Shown here one piece after another: positions 1-10,218 of a stretch of 64,000 bases of DNA. Both the position numbers and the translations under genes were made by a program. The notes beneath the pieces were generated by a model that was not told the DNA's origin, searched no databases, and saw nothing but the letters and a program-made list of their open reading frames with translations. The first letter of the stretch is position 1; each line of letters begins with the position of its first letter. Source of the DNA: Elymus sibiricus (Eukaryota > Streptophyta > Magnoliopsida > Poales > Poaceae); the NCBI GenBank assembly GCA_039707655.1, contig CM077676.1, positions 434,349,379-434,413,378 on the forward strand, given 5' to 3'.

Positions 1-409
1 ATTTTTGTAACTTATTTCAACTCCAGACTTTTTGTGCGTTCAACATGCACCATTGAAAGCCACATCATCAAATTTCAACCCTTTCTGACTTCATTTGCTA
101 TTTTTCATGCATTTACTGATTTATTTTAGCTAAATGATCCTGAAATTAAAAAGCAGTACAAATGAACTCTGAAAAGGTTGAAAGTTGGCATGATATCATC
201 ATTTCACCCACATAGCATGTGCTTAAAAGTTGAGAGGGTTACGGCAAAAACTGGATGCACTTCGTGTACAAAATGGACAATCTCTTTCGAAGTATCACAG
301 TTTCAGACGAAAACTCATATGTTACAAAAGGCATTTCATTTCTTGACATGTAACTGCAGTGATATTCTAGATCAAATCCATCATCAGAATAGTTGTGGAG
401 AGAAAGTCT

Positions 410-3400
410 TCACTTTTTCTTCGTGTGTTTCCCTTGCTTATTGCGCCGTAACCATGGATAATCTTCATCGTTTAACAGGGTGCTTGGGTCAGCCTTCACT
501 TTGAAGGGAGGAATTTCATGAAACTTTTCGTAATCTTCAGACATGTCTGTCTTGCCCTCCACTCCCACGATGTCTCTTTTCCCTGAAAGAACTATGTGGT
601 GCTTTGGCTCATCGTATGATGTATTCGCTTTCTTATCTTTTCTTTTTCTCGGTTTGGTAGACATGTCCTTCACATAGAAAACATGCGCCACATCATTGGC
701 TAGGACGAATGGTTCGTCTGTGTACCCAAGATTGTTGAGATCCACTGTTGTCATTCCGTACTGCGGGTCTACATATACCCCGCCTCCTGACAGATTGACC
801 CATTTGCACCGAAACAAAGGGACCTTAAAATCATGTCCATAGTCAAGTTCCCATATGTCCACTATGTAACCATAATATGTGTCCTTTCCCCTGTTGGTTG
901 CTGCATCAAAGCGGACACCACTGTTTTGGTTGGTGCTCTTTTGATCTTGGGCGATCGTGTAAAATGTATTCCCATTTATCTCGTACCCTTGGTAAGTCAA
1001 TACAGTCGAAGATGGTCCCCTGGCCAACGAGTACAGCTCATCTCCAACAATGTTGTTACCCATGAGATGTGTTTGCAACCAACTGCCGAAAGTCCTGATG
1101 TGTTCACATGTAATCCAGTCGTCAGACTGCTCCGGGTGTTTGGAGCGCAGAAAATTCTTGTGTTCATTGACATACGGGGTCACCAAGGTAGAATTCTGTA
1201 GAACTGTGTAGTGTGCTTGAGCCCAAGAATGCCCGTCCCTACATAATATTGCATCCGCTCCTAGCGTGCCTTTTTCAGTCAGTCTCCCCTCATATCACGA
1301 TTGAGGGAGACCAATCGGCTTAAGGTCAGGAATAAAGTCAACACAAAACCCAATGACCTCCTTTGTTTGATGGCCCATGGAGATGCTTCCTTCTGGCCTA
1401 GCACGGTTACGAACATATTTCTTTAAGACTCCCATGAACCTCTCAAAGGGGAACATATTGTGTAGAAATACAGGACCGAGAATGGCAATCTCATCGACTA
1501 GATGAACTAGGATGTGCGTCATGATATTGAAGAAGGATGGTGGGAACACCAGCTCGAAACTGACAAGACATTGCACCAAATCATTCTTTAACCTTGGTAG
1601 GATATCTGGATCGATTACCTTCTGAGAGATTGCATTGAGGAATGCACATAGCTTCACAATGGCTAATCGAACGTTTTCCGGTAGAAGCCCCCTCAATGCA
1701 ACCGGAAGCAGTTGCGTCATAATCACGTGGCAGTCATGAGACTTTAGGTTCTGGAACTTTTTCTCTGCCATATTTATTATTTCCTTTATATTCGACGAGA
1801 AGCTAGACGGGACCTTCATACTGAGCAGGCATTCAAAGAAGATTTCCTTCTCTTATTTGGTAAGAGCGTAGCTGGCAGGACCTTCATACTGCTTTGGATG
1901 CATGCCGTCTTTTTCGTGCACACGTTGCTGGTCCTCCCATGCCTCCGGTGTATCTTTTGTCTTCCCATACACGCCCAAGAAGCCTAGCAGGTTCACGCAA
2001 AGATTCTTCGTCACGTGCATCACGTCGATTGCAGAGCGAACCTCTAGGTCTTTCCAATAGGGTAGGTCCCAAAATATAGATTTCTTCTTCCATATAGGTG
2101 CGCGTCCCTCAGCGTCATTCGGAACAGATTGTCCGCCAGGACCCTTTCCATAGATTACTTGTAAATCCTTGACCATATCAAGTATGGCATCACTAGTACG
2201 GAGGGCGGGCTTCTTCCGGTGATCTGCCTCACCTTTGAAATGCTTGCCTTTCTTTCTTAAGAGATGGTTGGTCGAAAGAAATCGACGATGTCCCAAGTAC
2301 ACATTCTTCCTGCATTTCTCCAAATATATACTTTCGGTATCATCTAAACAGTGCGTGCATGCGTGGTATCCCTTGTTTGTCTGTCCTGAAAGGTTACTAA
2401 GAGCAGGTCAATCATTGATGGTTACAAACAGCAACGCATGTAGGTCAAATTCCTCCTGTTTGTGCTCATCCCACACACGTACACCTTTTCCATTCCACAG
2501 CTGTAAAAGTTCTTCAACTAATGGCCTTAGGTACACATCAATGTCGTTGCCGGGTTGCTTAGGGCCTTGGATGAGCACTGGCATCATAATGAACTTCCGC
2601 TTCATGCACAACCAAGGAGGAAGGTTATAGATAAATAGAGTCACGGGCCAGGTGCTATGATTGCTGCTCTGCTCCCCAAAAGGATTAATGTCATCTGCGC
2701 TTAACCCAAACCATACGTTCCTTGCGTCACCTGCAAAGTCCCCCCACCTTCTCTCGATTTTTCTCCACTGCGACCCGTCAGCGGGTGCTCTCAACTTTCC
2801 GTCTTTCTTACGGTCTTCTTTGCGCCATCGCATCAACTTGGCATGCTCTTTGTTTCTGAACAGACGTTTCAACCGTGGTATTATAGGAGCATACCACATC
2901 ACCTTGGCAGGAACCCTCTTCCTGGGGCGCTCGCCCTCAACATCACTAGGGTCATCTCGTCTGATCTTATACCGCAATGCACCGCATACCGGGCATGCGT
3001 TCAAATCCTCGTACTCACCGCGGTAGAGGATGCAGTCATTAGGGCATGCATGTATCTTCTGCACCTCCAATCCTAGAGGGCATAGAACCTTCTTTGCTTC
3101 GTACGTACTGTCGGGCAATTCGTTATCCTTTGGAAGCTTCTTCTTCATTATTTTCAGTAGCTTCCCTAATCCGTTGTCAGATACACCATTGTCTGCCTTC
3201 CATTGCAGCAATTCCAGTGTGGTACCGAGCTTTGTGTTGTCATCTTCGCAATTTGGGTACAACCCTTTTTTGTCATCCTCTAACATGCGATCGAACTTCA
3301 ACTTCTCCCTTTCACTTTCGCATTGTCTCTTTGCATCAACAATGACCCGGCGAAGATCATCATCGGGCACATCGTCTGGTTCCTCTTGATCTTCAGCTTC

Positions 3401-3706
3401 CCCCGTTGTAGTATCACCGTATTCAGGGGAATAGTTGTCATCATCCTCTTCTTCTTCGTTGTATTCCATCATAACCCCTCTTTCTCCGTGCTTGGTTCAA
3501 ACATTATAGTGTGGCATGAAACCCTTCTCAAGCAGGTGGACGTGAAGGGTTTTCAAGTTAGAGTAATCCTTCGTATTCTCACAGACAGGGCATGGACAAT
3601 ACATAAAACCATTCTGCTTGTTTGCCTCAGCCACTTCGAGAAATTTATGCAGGCCCTCAAGATACTCGGAGGTGCGTCGGTCACCATACATCCATTGCCG
3701 GTTCAT
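410..3706 (-). pseudogene. CACTA-1 TNP2-like transposase, four in-frame stops
   Basis: This is the transposase that would cut at the CACTA ends. One reading frame runs from ATG at 3706 to the stop at 410-412, about 1,098 codons, with no frameshift. The order is: a transposase-associated domain (near 3706-3500, with CPCPVCENTKDYSNLKTLHV), an acidic linker (EYNEEEEDDD), the Transposase_21/TNP2 core (about 3200-1860; CPNDCILYRGEYEDLNACPV, INPFGEQSSNHSTWPVTLF, SAIDVMHVTKNLCVNLLGF), DUF4218 (about 1820-1300; FPFERFMGVLKKYVRNRARP) and DUF4216 (about 1000-750). Stops interrupt it at 3497-3499 (TGA in place of an expected Trp), 2408-2410 (TGA, Trp), 1853-1855 (TAA, probably Glu) and 1295-1297 (TGA, probably Arg). 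It is full length but not translatable as one protein. Introns are not needed to explain the breaks. Confidence 0.9.
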
Positions 3707-3926
3707 CTGCGTGCATTATATAATTAAGTGTATCAAAAACCATTACAAAACATCATGAATAGAGAAGTGACCAAATTAATACAAGTTCATCATCACATTA
3801 AAACCAAAGTACAGTAGTGATCAAATGTTATTACTGAAAAAATAAATACATAAAGTTCATACATATATAGTTCTCATAGAACAACATATAGCTCTCTAGA
3901 GCATCTAATTAAAACATACATTGAAA

Positions 3927-4370
3927 CTATGAAAAACATTTAAATGCAACAACAAATGCGATCATAATCGCAACTAAGGTAACAATTGATCCAACGGCAT
4001 AATGATACCAAGCCTCATTATGAATGGCATATTTTCTAATCTTTCTAATCTTCAAGCGCATTGCATCCATCTTGATCTTGTGATCATCGACGACATCGGC
4101 AACATGTAACTCCAATTCCATCTTCTCCTCCTCAATTCTTTTCAATTTTTTCTTCAAGTAATTGTTTTCTTTTTCAACTAAATTTAAGCTCTCGACAAGA
4201 GGGTCGGTTGGAATTTCCGGTTCACATACCTCCTAGATAAAAACATCTATGTCACGTTGGTCGGCATAATTGTCATAAACACTAAATGAAACAAATCATA
4301 ATAAAAGATAATATACCACATCCGAATCATAGACAGGACGAGGGCCGACGGGGGCGGATACCAAAGTCAT
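3927..4370 (-). CDS. CACTA-1 small coiled-coil, single-membrane-span protein (two exons)
   Basis: Two exons join in phase. Exon 1 is 4370-4317 (starts MTLVSAPVGPRPVYDSDV) with donor GTATAT; exon 2 is 4232-3927, starting just after acceptor ATCTAG and reading EVCEPEIPTDP. The predicted protein has 119 residues. Its middle is a charged helix (about residues 40-85, NNYLKKKLKRIEEEKMELEL onward) with coiled-coil character. It ends in one hydrophobic segment (YAVGSIVTLVAIMIAFVVAF, close to the C-terminus), as expected of a tail-anchored protein. It lies between the CACTA promoter and the transposase on the same strand. I recall similar proteins as common predictions in wheat and tied to this kind of transposon, but know no function. 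No stop or frameshift is visible, unlike the transposase next to it. Confidence 0.65.
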
Positions 4371-4931
4371 GGCACTATATAATAACAAACAATAATAAAA
4401 GTAAGAAAATTATACAAGTATCTATCTAAATCATACAAGTAAGAATTTTTTTTCTTTTAAAAAGAAGATAAGAACAAGAGGCTCACCACGGTGGTGACGG
4501 CGACAAGATCGGCGCGGGCGATCGACGGCGGTGAGGACGGGGACGGGGACGGCACCCTACACATGTGCAGACTCTAAGAAGTTAATTTCAGCTCAAATTG
4601 TGCATCTAAATCAAAAGAACTCCCACATACACTTCTCCACTAAAACCCACAAACCACTCTACTTCTACAGCATTTGAAATGAGCTAAACTAGCAGTAAGA
4701 GATGAAACGATGAAGTTGCTAACCTTTTAGAACACTTGTGTAGTTGGTGCACTGCCAAACCTAGACAGATCTTGGGGAAAATGTAGCTTGGAGGTCGAGC
4801 TTGGAGAGGAGAAAGCTTAAGTGTGGCTCGGGCATTTCATCAAACACCTCATGTGCATAGGAGGTGAGAACAAAGTAGCACAAACCTCCTACCCTTTCAC
4901 GGCCAAAAAACAGAGGAGATGGGGGGGCTGG

Positions 4932-4940
4932 ATATATATA
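4932..4940 (-). promoter_or_regulatory. Candidate TATA box of CACTA-1
   Basis: A TATATATA run lies just inside the subterminal repeats, correctly placed to start minus-strand transcription near 4900. That gives a 5' leader of about 530 bases before the ATG at 4370. The leader (4371-4900) shows no other feature. Assignment is by position and motif only. Confidence 0.4.
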
Positions 4941-4959
4941 GGCAAAACTTTAGCCCCGC

Positions 4960-5219
4960 TTTGTGTCTAAAACCGGGACTAAAGGCCAACCTTTAGTCCC
5001 GGTTCCAGCCACCAACCGGGACTAAAGGGGCTGCGCCAGGAGCGAGGCCCTTTAGTCCCGGTTCGTGTCTGGAACCGGGACCAAAGGGGTCCTGCCGAGG
5101 CCCGGCCGGCGTCCTGGCCTCACGAACCGGGACTGATGCACCCATTGATCCCGGTTCGTAGCAGAACCGGGACTAATGCTCTTATCTGGCCTGGACCAAA
5201 GCCCTGTTTTCTACTAGTG
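4960..5219 (-). repeat. CACTA-1 terminus and subterminal repeats
   Basis: Multiple copies of a motif close to CTTTAGTCCCGGTTC, in both orientations (ACCGGGACTAAAGG on the other strand), spaced 20-45 bp apart and ending at CACTAGTAG. Such subterminal arrays are the binding sites of the element-encoded DNA-binding protein in CACTA elements. Confidence 0.85.
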
Positions 5220-5746
5220 AGAGAACATTTTCAGCTGGTTTCTTTCTTGGCCCTGGCAGTACTCCCTACACACTGCTAAAGTATCAAGGATTTCTTAAAT
5301 CATAGAAGCACTCAAGTAACTATCAGACAGAAAACTGTGCTAATTATTGGCCCTAAGATCATAGTACACACAACTATGCAGGTATGCCTGATAGAACTTG
5401 TTCACACAAAGAGCAGATGCAACCTGGTGAAACTGCCTATGGAAGAAGAGCATTACCAAGACTGAATCTCTCATCTTAATGATACCGCTCGTGCATTTTA
5501 ACTATGCCAAAATTAGAATAATTTAGGAAGGCAGGGAGGGACAGTGATAAAAAGTTCTAATACCATAGTGCAGGGCATTAATAAGGCGTTCAAGGCATTA
5601 TAATAAGCACCAAATGATGACATTGCAGGTGCTACTGCAGCCATGCAAAACGACATGTTCTACTGGTGGTATACTTAAGAAGGGGAGCTAAGAACAAAAG
5701 ACATGATCTGAATCAAATGACAAAGCAAACCAGGAGTCTTGAACAT
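5220..5746 (-). other. 3' flank of F-box copy A, shared with copy B
   Basis: No gene. The stretch aligns by eye with about 34200-34792 behind F-box copy B: both carry an ACTATCAGACA motif, a GAATCTCTCATCTTA or GAATGTCTCATCTTA motif, ATAAAAAGTTCTAATA, CACCAAATGATGACAT and AAGACATGATCTGAATCAAA, in the same order. It is 3' UTR or flanking DNA included in the ancestral duplication. CACTA-1 abuts it at 5219. Confidence 0.7.
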
Positions 5747-7025
5747 TCACACACGCCCTGTGAAGAATGAAGGCTCCTCATCTTCTTCTTGCATCTCATG
5801 GTACGGAATTGGAATAATGCTCTCCTGGAGGTGCTGGTGAGTAAGCAACATTTGATATTGACTCTTCCCGATGTTCGCGATACCTAAGAACTTGCCATCA
5901 ATGTCACAGCGCAACACATGTTTTCTATTATTGAACCTGATCAGCAGCTCACGCTCATTGAGCACAGCCATCTCATTGAACTGTTCTACTGTTAAATCAA
6001 GTGGTGTTTTCCTTTTCCTTTTAAAAGAAGTTAAATAGAGTTGTCTTGATGCTTCCACTGTTGACAGGTCAATCCGGTACTTGAACGCCCAGATTTCAGC
6101 CTCGTAATCCTGCATCACCCAAACATCTATAGCGGTGGAACTGGGCGAGCCGCCCCAGAAAGCAAGCGTCCCCTTCATGTCAAACAACCTTCTATCATAG
6201 AGCGACTGGGAGAGACTCCGCGCAGGACTGTCAGGACTGTTCATCCACCGGAAAGACTCGGCTTCTGTGTCGAACACAATAATGTCTCCGGCACCTCCCG
6301 TAATGTCGCTGTCACCATAAGTAAACTAGTGCAGGCAGCCATGATGGTGGGCTGGTGGTGGAGGTGGAGAATGGTTCCAATAAAACAGCCCCTTCAGTAA
6401 ATTCTGTTCCACGGAAGGACACGAGACTGTTGGTATTCTGACTGATGTGCCTCGGTTTGTAGGATCCCACTGTGAGGACGTACAACGAGGCTTCAGACAA
6501 GTTTTGCGAGTCTTCAGACAAGTCCTGTGAGACCCAGAGCACCCTATATTCTCCAGTTGGATGGTGCTGGTAGAGGCCCATTATGACGTTGCGTGTGTAT
6601 TCCCCCAACCGAGGCTGTGGTAGGAGAGCATGCTTGCGGATGGTAGGGTTGCAGATGTAGAATCAGAGTTGACCCCGGAAGGAAGAGGCGATGATGGTGA
6701 AGCCATCAAATGCACCTTGGAGCCAATTCGCAGAACGGTGTTTGGCACCCCGGAGGAAGGGCCAGAGCTGTTGACTGGAGGCACCAGCACCAGCATCATG
6801 GAAGACGACCAGACTGGCAGGCCCATAATCCCCGTCGATGATGGGGAACGACGGCTGGCGGCGGTGGTGTTCGAGCATGAATTTAGGCGTGGAGGTGGCA
6901 CTGCGCCATGACGTGCTGACAGCACGGCAGCGGCCGACGTCCTTGGACGGCAACCGGATGAGTATCATGTCCATTATCTCCTCGGGCAGGTCCTCGAGCA
7001 GGGTGTCGCCTTTCCTGTCCGGCAT
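5747..7025 (-). pseudogene. F-box protein gene, copy A (premature stop and frameshift)
   Basis: F-box proteins are substrate adaptors of SCF ubiquitin ligases; the N-terminal F-box binds SKP1. The start used is ATG 7025, opening MPDRKGDTLLEDLPEEIMDM, with the F-box over residues about 10-50 (LPEEIMDMILIRLPSKDVGR, then CRAVSTSWRS). The C-terminal part resembles the F-box-associated, kelch-like regions of grass F-box proteins (DVWVMQDYEAEIWAFKYRID). Two lesions: an in-frame TGA at about 6660-6662, after FRGQL and before FYICNPTIRKHALLPQ, and a frameshift near 6310-6320, after which the frame resumes at 6277. Comparison with copy B shows both are real losses, not introns. The C-terminal tail after RKHVLRCDIDGK is kept here but frameshifted in copy B. 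Confidence 0.85.
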
Positions 7026-7049
7026 CGTGCGCCGTCTGAGTCCAGTCAA

Positions 7050-7600
7050 CTGAAAAGACGCGGCAAGCTTCAGTCCTCGGCGGCTAACTCCTTCAGAGCA
7101 GCTCAAATCAAGAATACAAGTAGAATACAATCAAGAATACAATCAAGAATACAAGCAAGTAAAACACAATAATGTCCTCGGCGGCTAACTCCTTCAGACG
7201 CGGCAAGCTTCAGTCCTCGGCGCGAGTGTGTTCCGTCGCCGCTGATTTGGGCGCTTACTGCAGATGGAGAGAAAAATGAAGAGAACGCACCGGAGAACAG
7301 ATCGAGAGAGACGGCGGCCAGTTTGGGCGGCGAAGGTGCTTACCTGCGTCGGGGAAGAAGGCGGTGGAGTGAGGCAGAACAGCAGATCGGTGGAGTGAGG
7401 CGGTCAAACCGTCGGGGTGTCGTGCTCGTCCGCACCCAGGCCAGGAGGAGATCTCGAGCTGGAGGCCATGGTGCGAGGTGCGGATGGCGGAGCGGAACCG
7501 AGTGAGCTCGATCTGGAATCCGGGAGACAGACGCGACGAGCAGCGGCTGGGAACTCGATCCAGAGGCCAGAACACGAGCTCGACCCACCGGAGGAAAAAT
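7050..7600 (-). other. 5' UTR exon and intron of F-box copy A
   Basis: A donor GACGCAG|GTAAGC at 7343 and an acceptor TCTTTTCAG ending at 7050 define a 5' UTR intron of about 294 bp, 25 bases upstream of the ATG. Copy B has the same layout. The intron contains a short local duplication (a GCTAACTCCTTCAGA block near 7081 and 7183) and an AATACAATCAAG microrepeat. The first exon and GC-rich promoter region run to about 7600. Confidence 0.55.
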
Positions 7601-7639
7601 TAGGTTTTTCAGCGTGTTCGAATGGGGTGGGGAATTTTG

Positions 7640-8640
7640 ACTCGGCCCAGTTTATTTCTTAATAACGGTGGCTCCGAGTCTTTTCTTTTTCTTTTGGGAC
7701 GCGTCCATTCGTCTCCTCAAAGTTGCAGGGAAGTAGTATGTCGTGTACTTACAATCGAAGTCGCTTACATACATGAATATACGCTCACTTTTATGAACGC
7801 TTGCACACCCTATCTTTATGAGTACCTTCAAGAGACTGAGCCGGTATAGCATCTTAGGATATTACAAAGTCATCACAAGCGTCTCGCAGTCGACGAGACT
7901 GAGCCTGACATAAATTCAGGAATAATGCGAGCACCAATGGCAAGTCTAGAACTTGAACTCTGATGACTAAAATCAGTTTTTTGTTTAGCCATCAACTTGA
8001 AACAGTTTGCAGCTTGTGTTGCTACCCTTTTCCTATTTCTGTCTTTATTTCATTACTTTGAAGCTTTCTCCCTCCCGAAATCTTCATTCTTATCTGCCTC
8101 CTCATGTTCTCCGATGGCTTTACCGGTCGGAGAGAAAAGGAAGGGTGGTATTCTCTCCTTTCTGTATATTGTGTGAGGTAGTCCTAAACGGGAGTGTTTT
8201 TGTCTTTTTGGTTTGTCGATGCTTCAAAGCTGCCATGCACTCGTCGTCCAACGAGCTGACGGGAAAGCTCATTGGTACTTGGAGGCGGCCATATACTAGT
8301 ATGTGGTGTCCCTAAATTTCGTTTATTCTCGTTCAATAAGCTTCCCAACAATCTCGTTTCGGTATTGAGCGTCGGTTTATTGTTCTCCATATTTTTCACG
8401 AGCATGCTCTCTTTTCCGGTGCTCCTGGTATGTTTTCTCTAGATTCCGGAGGCGGGTGATTGGTGCAAGCCGGATTGAGCATGTGCCTTGTTTTCCATCT
8501 ACTTCTTGATTCCATTGCTTGTTTGGTGGGTTGATGTTTTCTCCTTTATTCTTATGCATCCTGACAAAGTCTCCCTACAAGGATTCCCTCTAACCTACCT
8601 TCTCAGAGGCCCCTTCATGGGTTCAACTACGGTGCACCGT
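7640..8640. other. Gene-poor spacer with degraded repeat sequence
   Basis: No convincing gene. The part around 7800-7975 (the AGACTGAGCCGGTAT stretch and ATAAATTCAGGAATAATGCG) resembles a dispersed repeat I recall from Triticeae DNA but cannot classify. The rest is AT-rich single-copy-looking sequence. Confidence 0.3.
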
Positions 8641-8646
8641 TGTCGT

Positions 8647-8725
8647 GTTCAACTACGGTGGGTTCGTGGCGTTCGAGATGGCCGCGGCACACCCGGGCCT
8701 CGTCCGCTCCGTCGTCGTCTCTGGC
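8647..8725 (+). pseudogene. Shred of an alpha/beta-hydrolase gene
   Basis: Reads YGGFVAFEMAAAHPGLVRS and continues VVVSGVD, matching the region just after the nucleophile elbow of plant alpha/beta-hydrolases (the GG-x3-F-x-MAA-x-P pattern before a beta strand). The nucleophile Ser itself is not visible and the frame ends in a stop straight after. The GC-rich sequence from 8730 to 8900 may be further decayed gene sequence. A fragment only. Confidence 0.4.
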
Positions 8726-8729
8726 GTTG

Positions 8730-9158
8730 ACGCGCAGTAGAAGTAGCAAGCGCAGAAACAGAGAGAGACAGCCGTGAGCTTGGCGAGGTCCATGCTGGAA
8801 GGTGTAGCGCCGTCGCCGACGAGGTCTCCGCGCGTGCCCAAGGAAGTGGAGTTCGGCACGCGCGTGAGGGAGAGATACGGGCTGCGACGAATCGGCTGCG
8901 AGTGGAAACAAGTTACGGTCGGAGAGAGATGGGTGTAAACAGATTTGAACAGGAGCGTTTCTGATTCCACGGGATCCGATTACGGCTAGCTAACGCGAAC
9001 CAAGCAAAAACCAACGTAATCATCTCCCATCGGTATCAGGTTTCTGTTTACTTCCCATGGCTCCTTCGGGGATAAAGTAGCGGAAAAGTGGAGATAACAT
9101 ATCGAATCGCACTATATCCCTCTCGCTTTCCTCGACACAACCCTAGCTTGCCATTGCC
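8730..9158. other. Spacer and possible promoter of the DUF1618 gene
   Basis: GC-rich at first, then a stretch ending in CTAGCTTGCCATTGCC just before the ATG at 9159. No gene or repeat identified. Confidence 0.3.
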
Positions 9159-10168
9159 ATGGCTCCTTCGTCGGTTTTGCTCAGCCGCGAGGTTCTCTTC
9201 GAGTACGACCCGAAAAAACTCGATGGCGCGAGTGGAGAATCGACCGACGTCGCGAGCGGAAGCAGCACAAGTGTACCAAGCCGCCAAGGAAGAAAAGACG
9301 CCGTCGCCTCCTACCTGGAGATCGTGGAGCCAGACGCATGCTTCGTCAATCCGCCGCAACTCTCCTCCTTCCGCATACTCCAGCCGACAGATTCCAGCCC
9401 GCCCTTCTGCGCAGACATCGACACCGGGTTCATCTCGAGCGCGGACAAGAATCTGGTCGCGCTCTACGCTGGCCCTTACCGTCCCGACACCTATTCAGAA
9501 GGAGGCTATCTGATCTACGACAGCAAGGAGAAATCCCTCTCGGCGATCCCCCAGCCCCCCTACGACAGCTCGCATGCAGGCGTCGGCATCGGAGCCGCCG
9601 TCCTTCGCCTCACCACCAACGGCGGGGAGGGCGCCTACGTTCTCGGCGAGCTCACCTTGATACAAGACTCCGATCCCCCTGAAGCCGCGCTCCTGAAGTG
9701 GTAGTCCTACGCCGCAGAATGGGTCGTGAAGACTGGTCGCTTCCCCCGCCCGATGTGCCCTCCCAGCCATGTCTTCACGGCCGACATGTGCTTCTCATAC
9801 GGAGATTACAGCCTCTGCTGGGTTGATTTGTTCAAAGGCATTGTGATCTGTGATCTGTTCCCTGTGCTTGTGCTACAGCAGGGTCGACCTGAAGTTCTGC
9901 TTCATCGTTGCCCCCTGGGTGCCCAACCTACGTCCGCGGCCAAAGGTACGATTGGCCACTGGAGGCTGAGGAGTTCCGCTCCATGGCCTGTGTTGGTAGC
10001 CTCATCAAGTTCGTCACCATGGATGGCTACGGCGAGAAGGCCTGCCACGATGTATCCTTGACCTCATGCACTCTGTTATCAGACCTGACAACTTGGAGGA
10101 GAGACAAGGTGTACCGTGTGAGGGATATCTGGGCAAGCCAGACCCACCGATTGAAGGGTTTGCCAAAA
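9159..10168 (+). pseudogene. DUF1618-family gene, 5' part, cut by a MULE
   Basis: DUF1618 (PF07762) proteins form a large grass family of unknown molecular function. Start ATG 9159 (CATTGCCATGG context), MAPSSVLLSREVLFEYDPKK. Typical family segments follow: ADKNLVALYAGPY, GGYLIYDSKEKSLSAIPQPP, GIGAAVLRL, GAYVLGELTL, then WVDLFKGIVICDL. An in-frame TAG at 9702-9704 precedes SYAAEWVVKTGRFP. A frameshift between about 9850 and 9905 moves the frame to GCPTYVRGQRYDWPLEAEEF and LTTWRRDKVYRVRDIWASQ. At TTGCCAAAA (10160-10168) the gene is split by the MULE and resumes at 23803. Removing the element and one target copy joins the codons exactly (GLPK to ILPSYPVLS). Confidence 0.85.
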
Positions 10169-10218
10169 CAGATTTGCTATTTCACATCTAGATGTGAAAT
10201 AGCTACCTCACATCTAAT
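10169..10218 (+). repeat. MULE left terminal inverted repeat
   Basis: Pairs with 23753-23802. The tip is degenerate (CAGATTTGCTATTT against GGGTCTGTCTATGT) but the inner palindrome CACATCTAGATGTGA is exact. Confidence 0.8.

Larger units (their letters stand above)
1..5219 (-). mobile_element. CACTA-1: partial CACTA (En/Spm) DNA transposon
   Basis: The element ends at 5219: read on the minus strand it starts CACTAGTAGAAAACAGGG, the CACTA-type terminus. Next comes a block of short direct and inverted repeats built on TTTAGTCCCGGTTC, then a leader, a small gene and a TNP2-type transposase, all on the minus strand. The other terminus is not in the window; positions 1-409 hold no gene and read as internal 3' sequence of the element. 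CACTA elements move by cut and paste and make 3-bp target duplications; the flanking triplet here is AGA at 5220-5222, which cannot be matched because the far end is missing. The superfamily is certain; I do not name the family. Confidence 0.9.

Noticed and set aside
6312..6662. Introns explaining the gaps in F-box copy A
   Set aside because: Copy B is continuous at both places, and the lesions are a single stop codon and a small indel without GT-AG borders.
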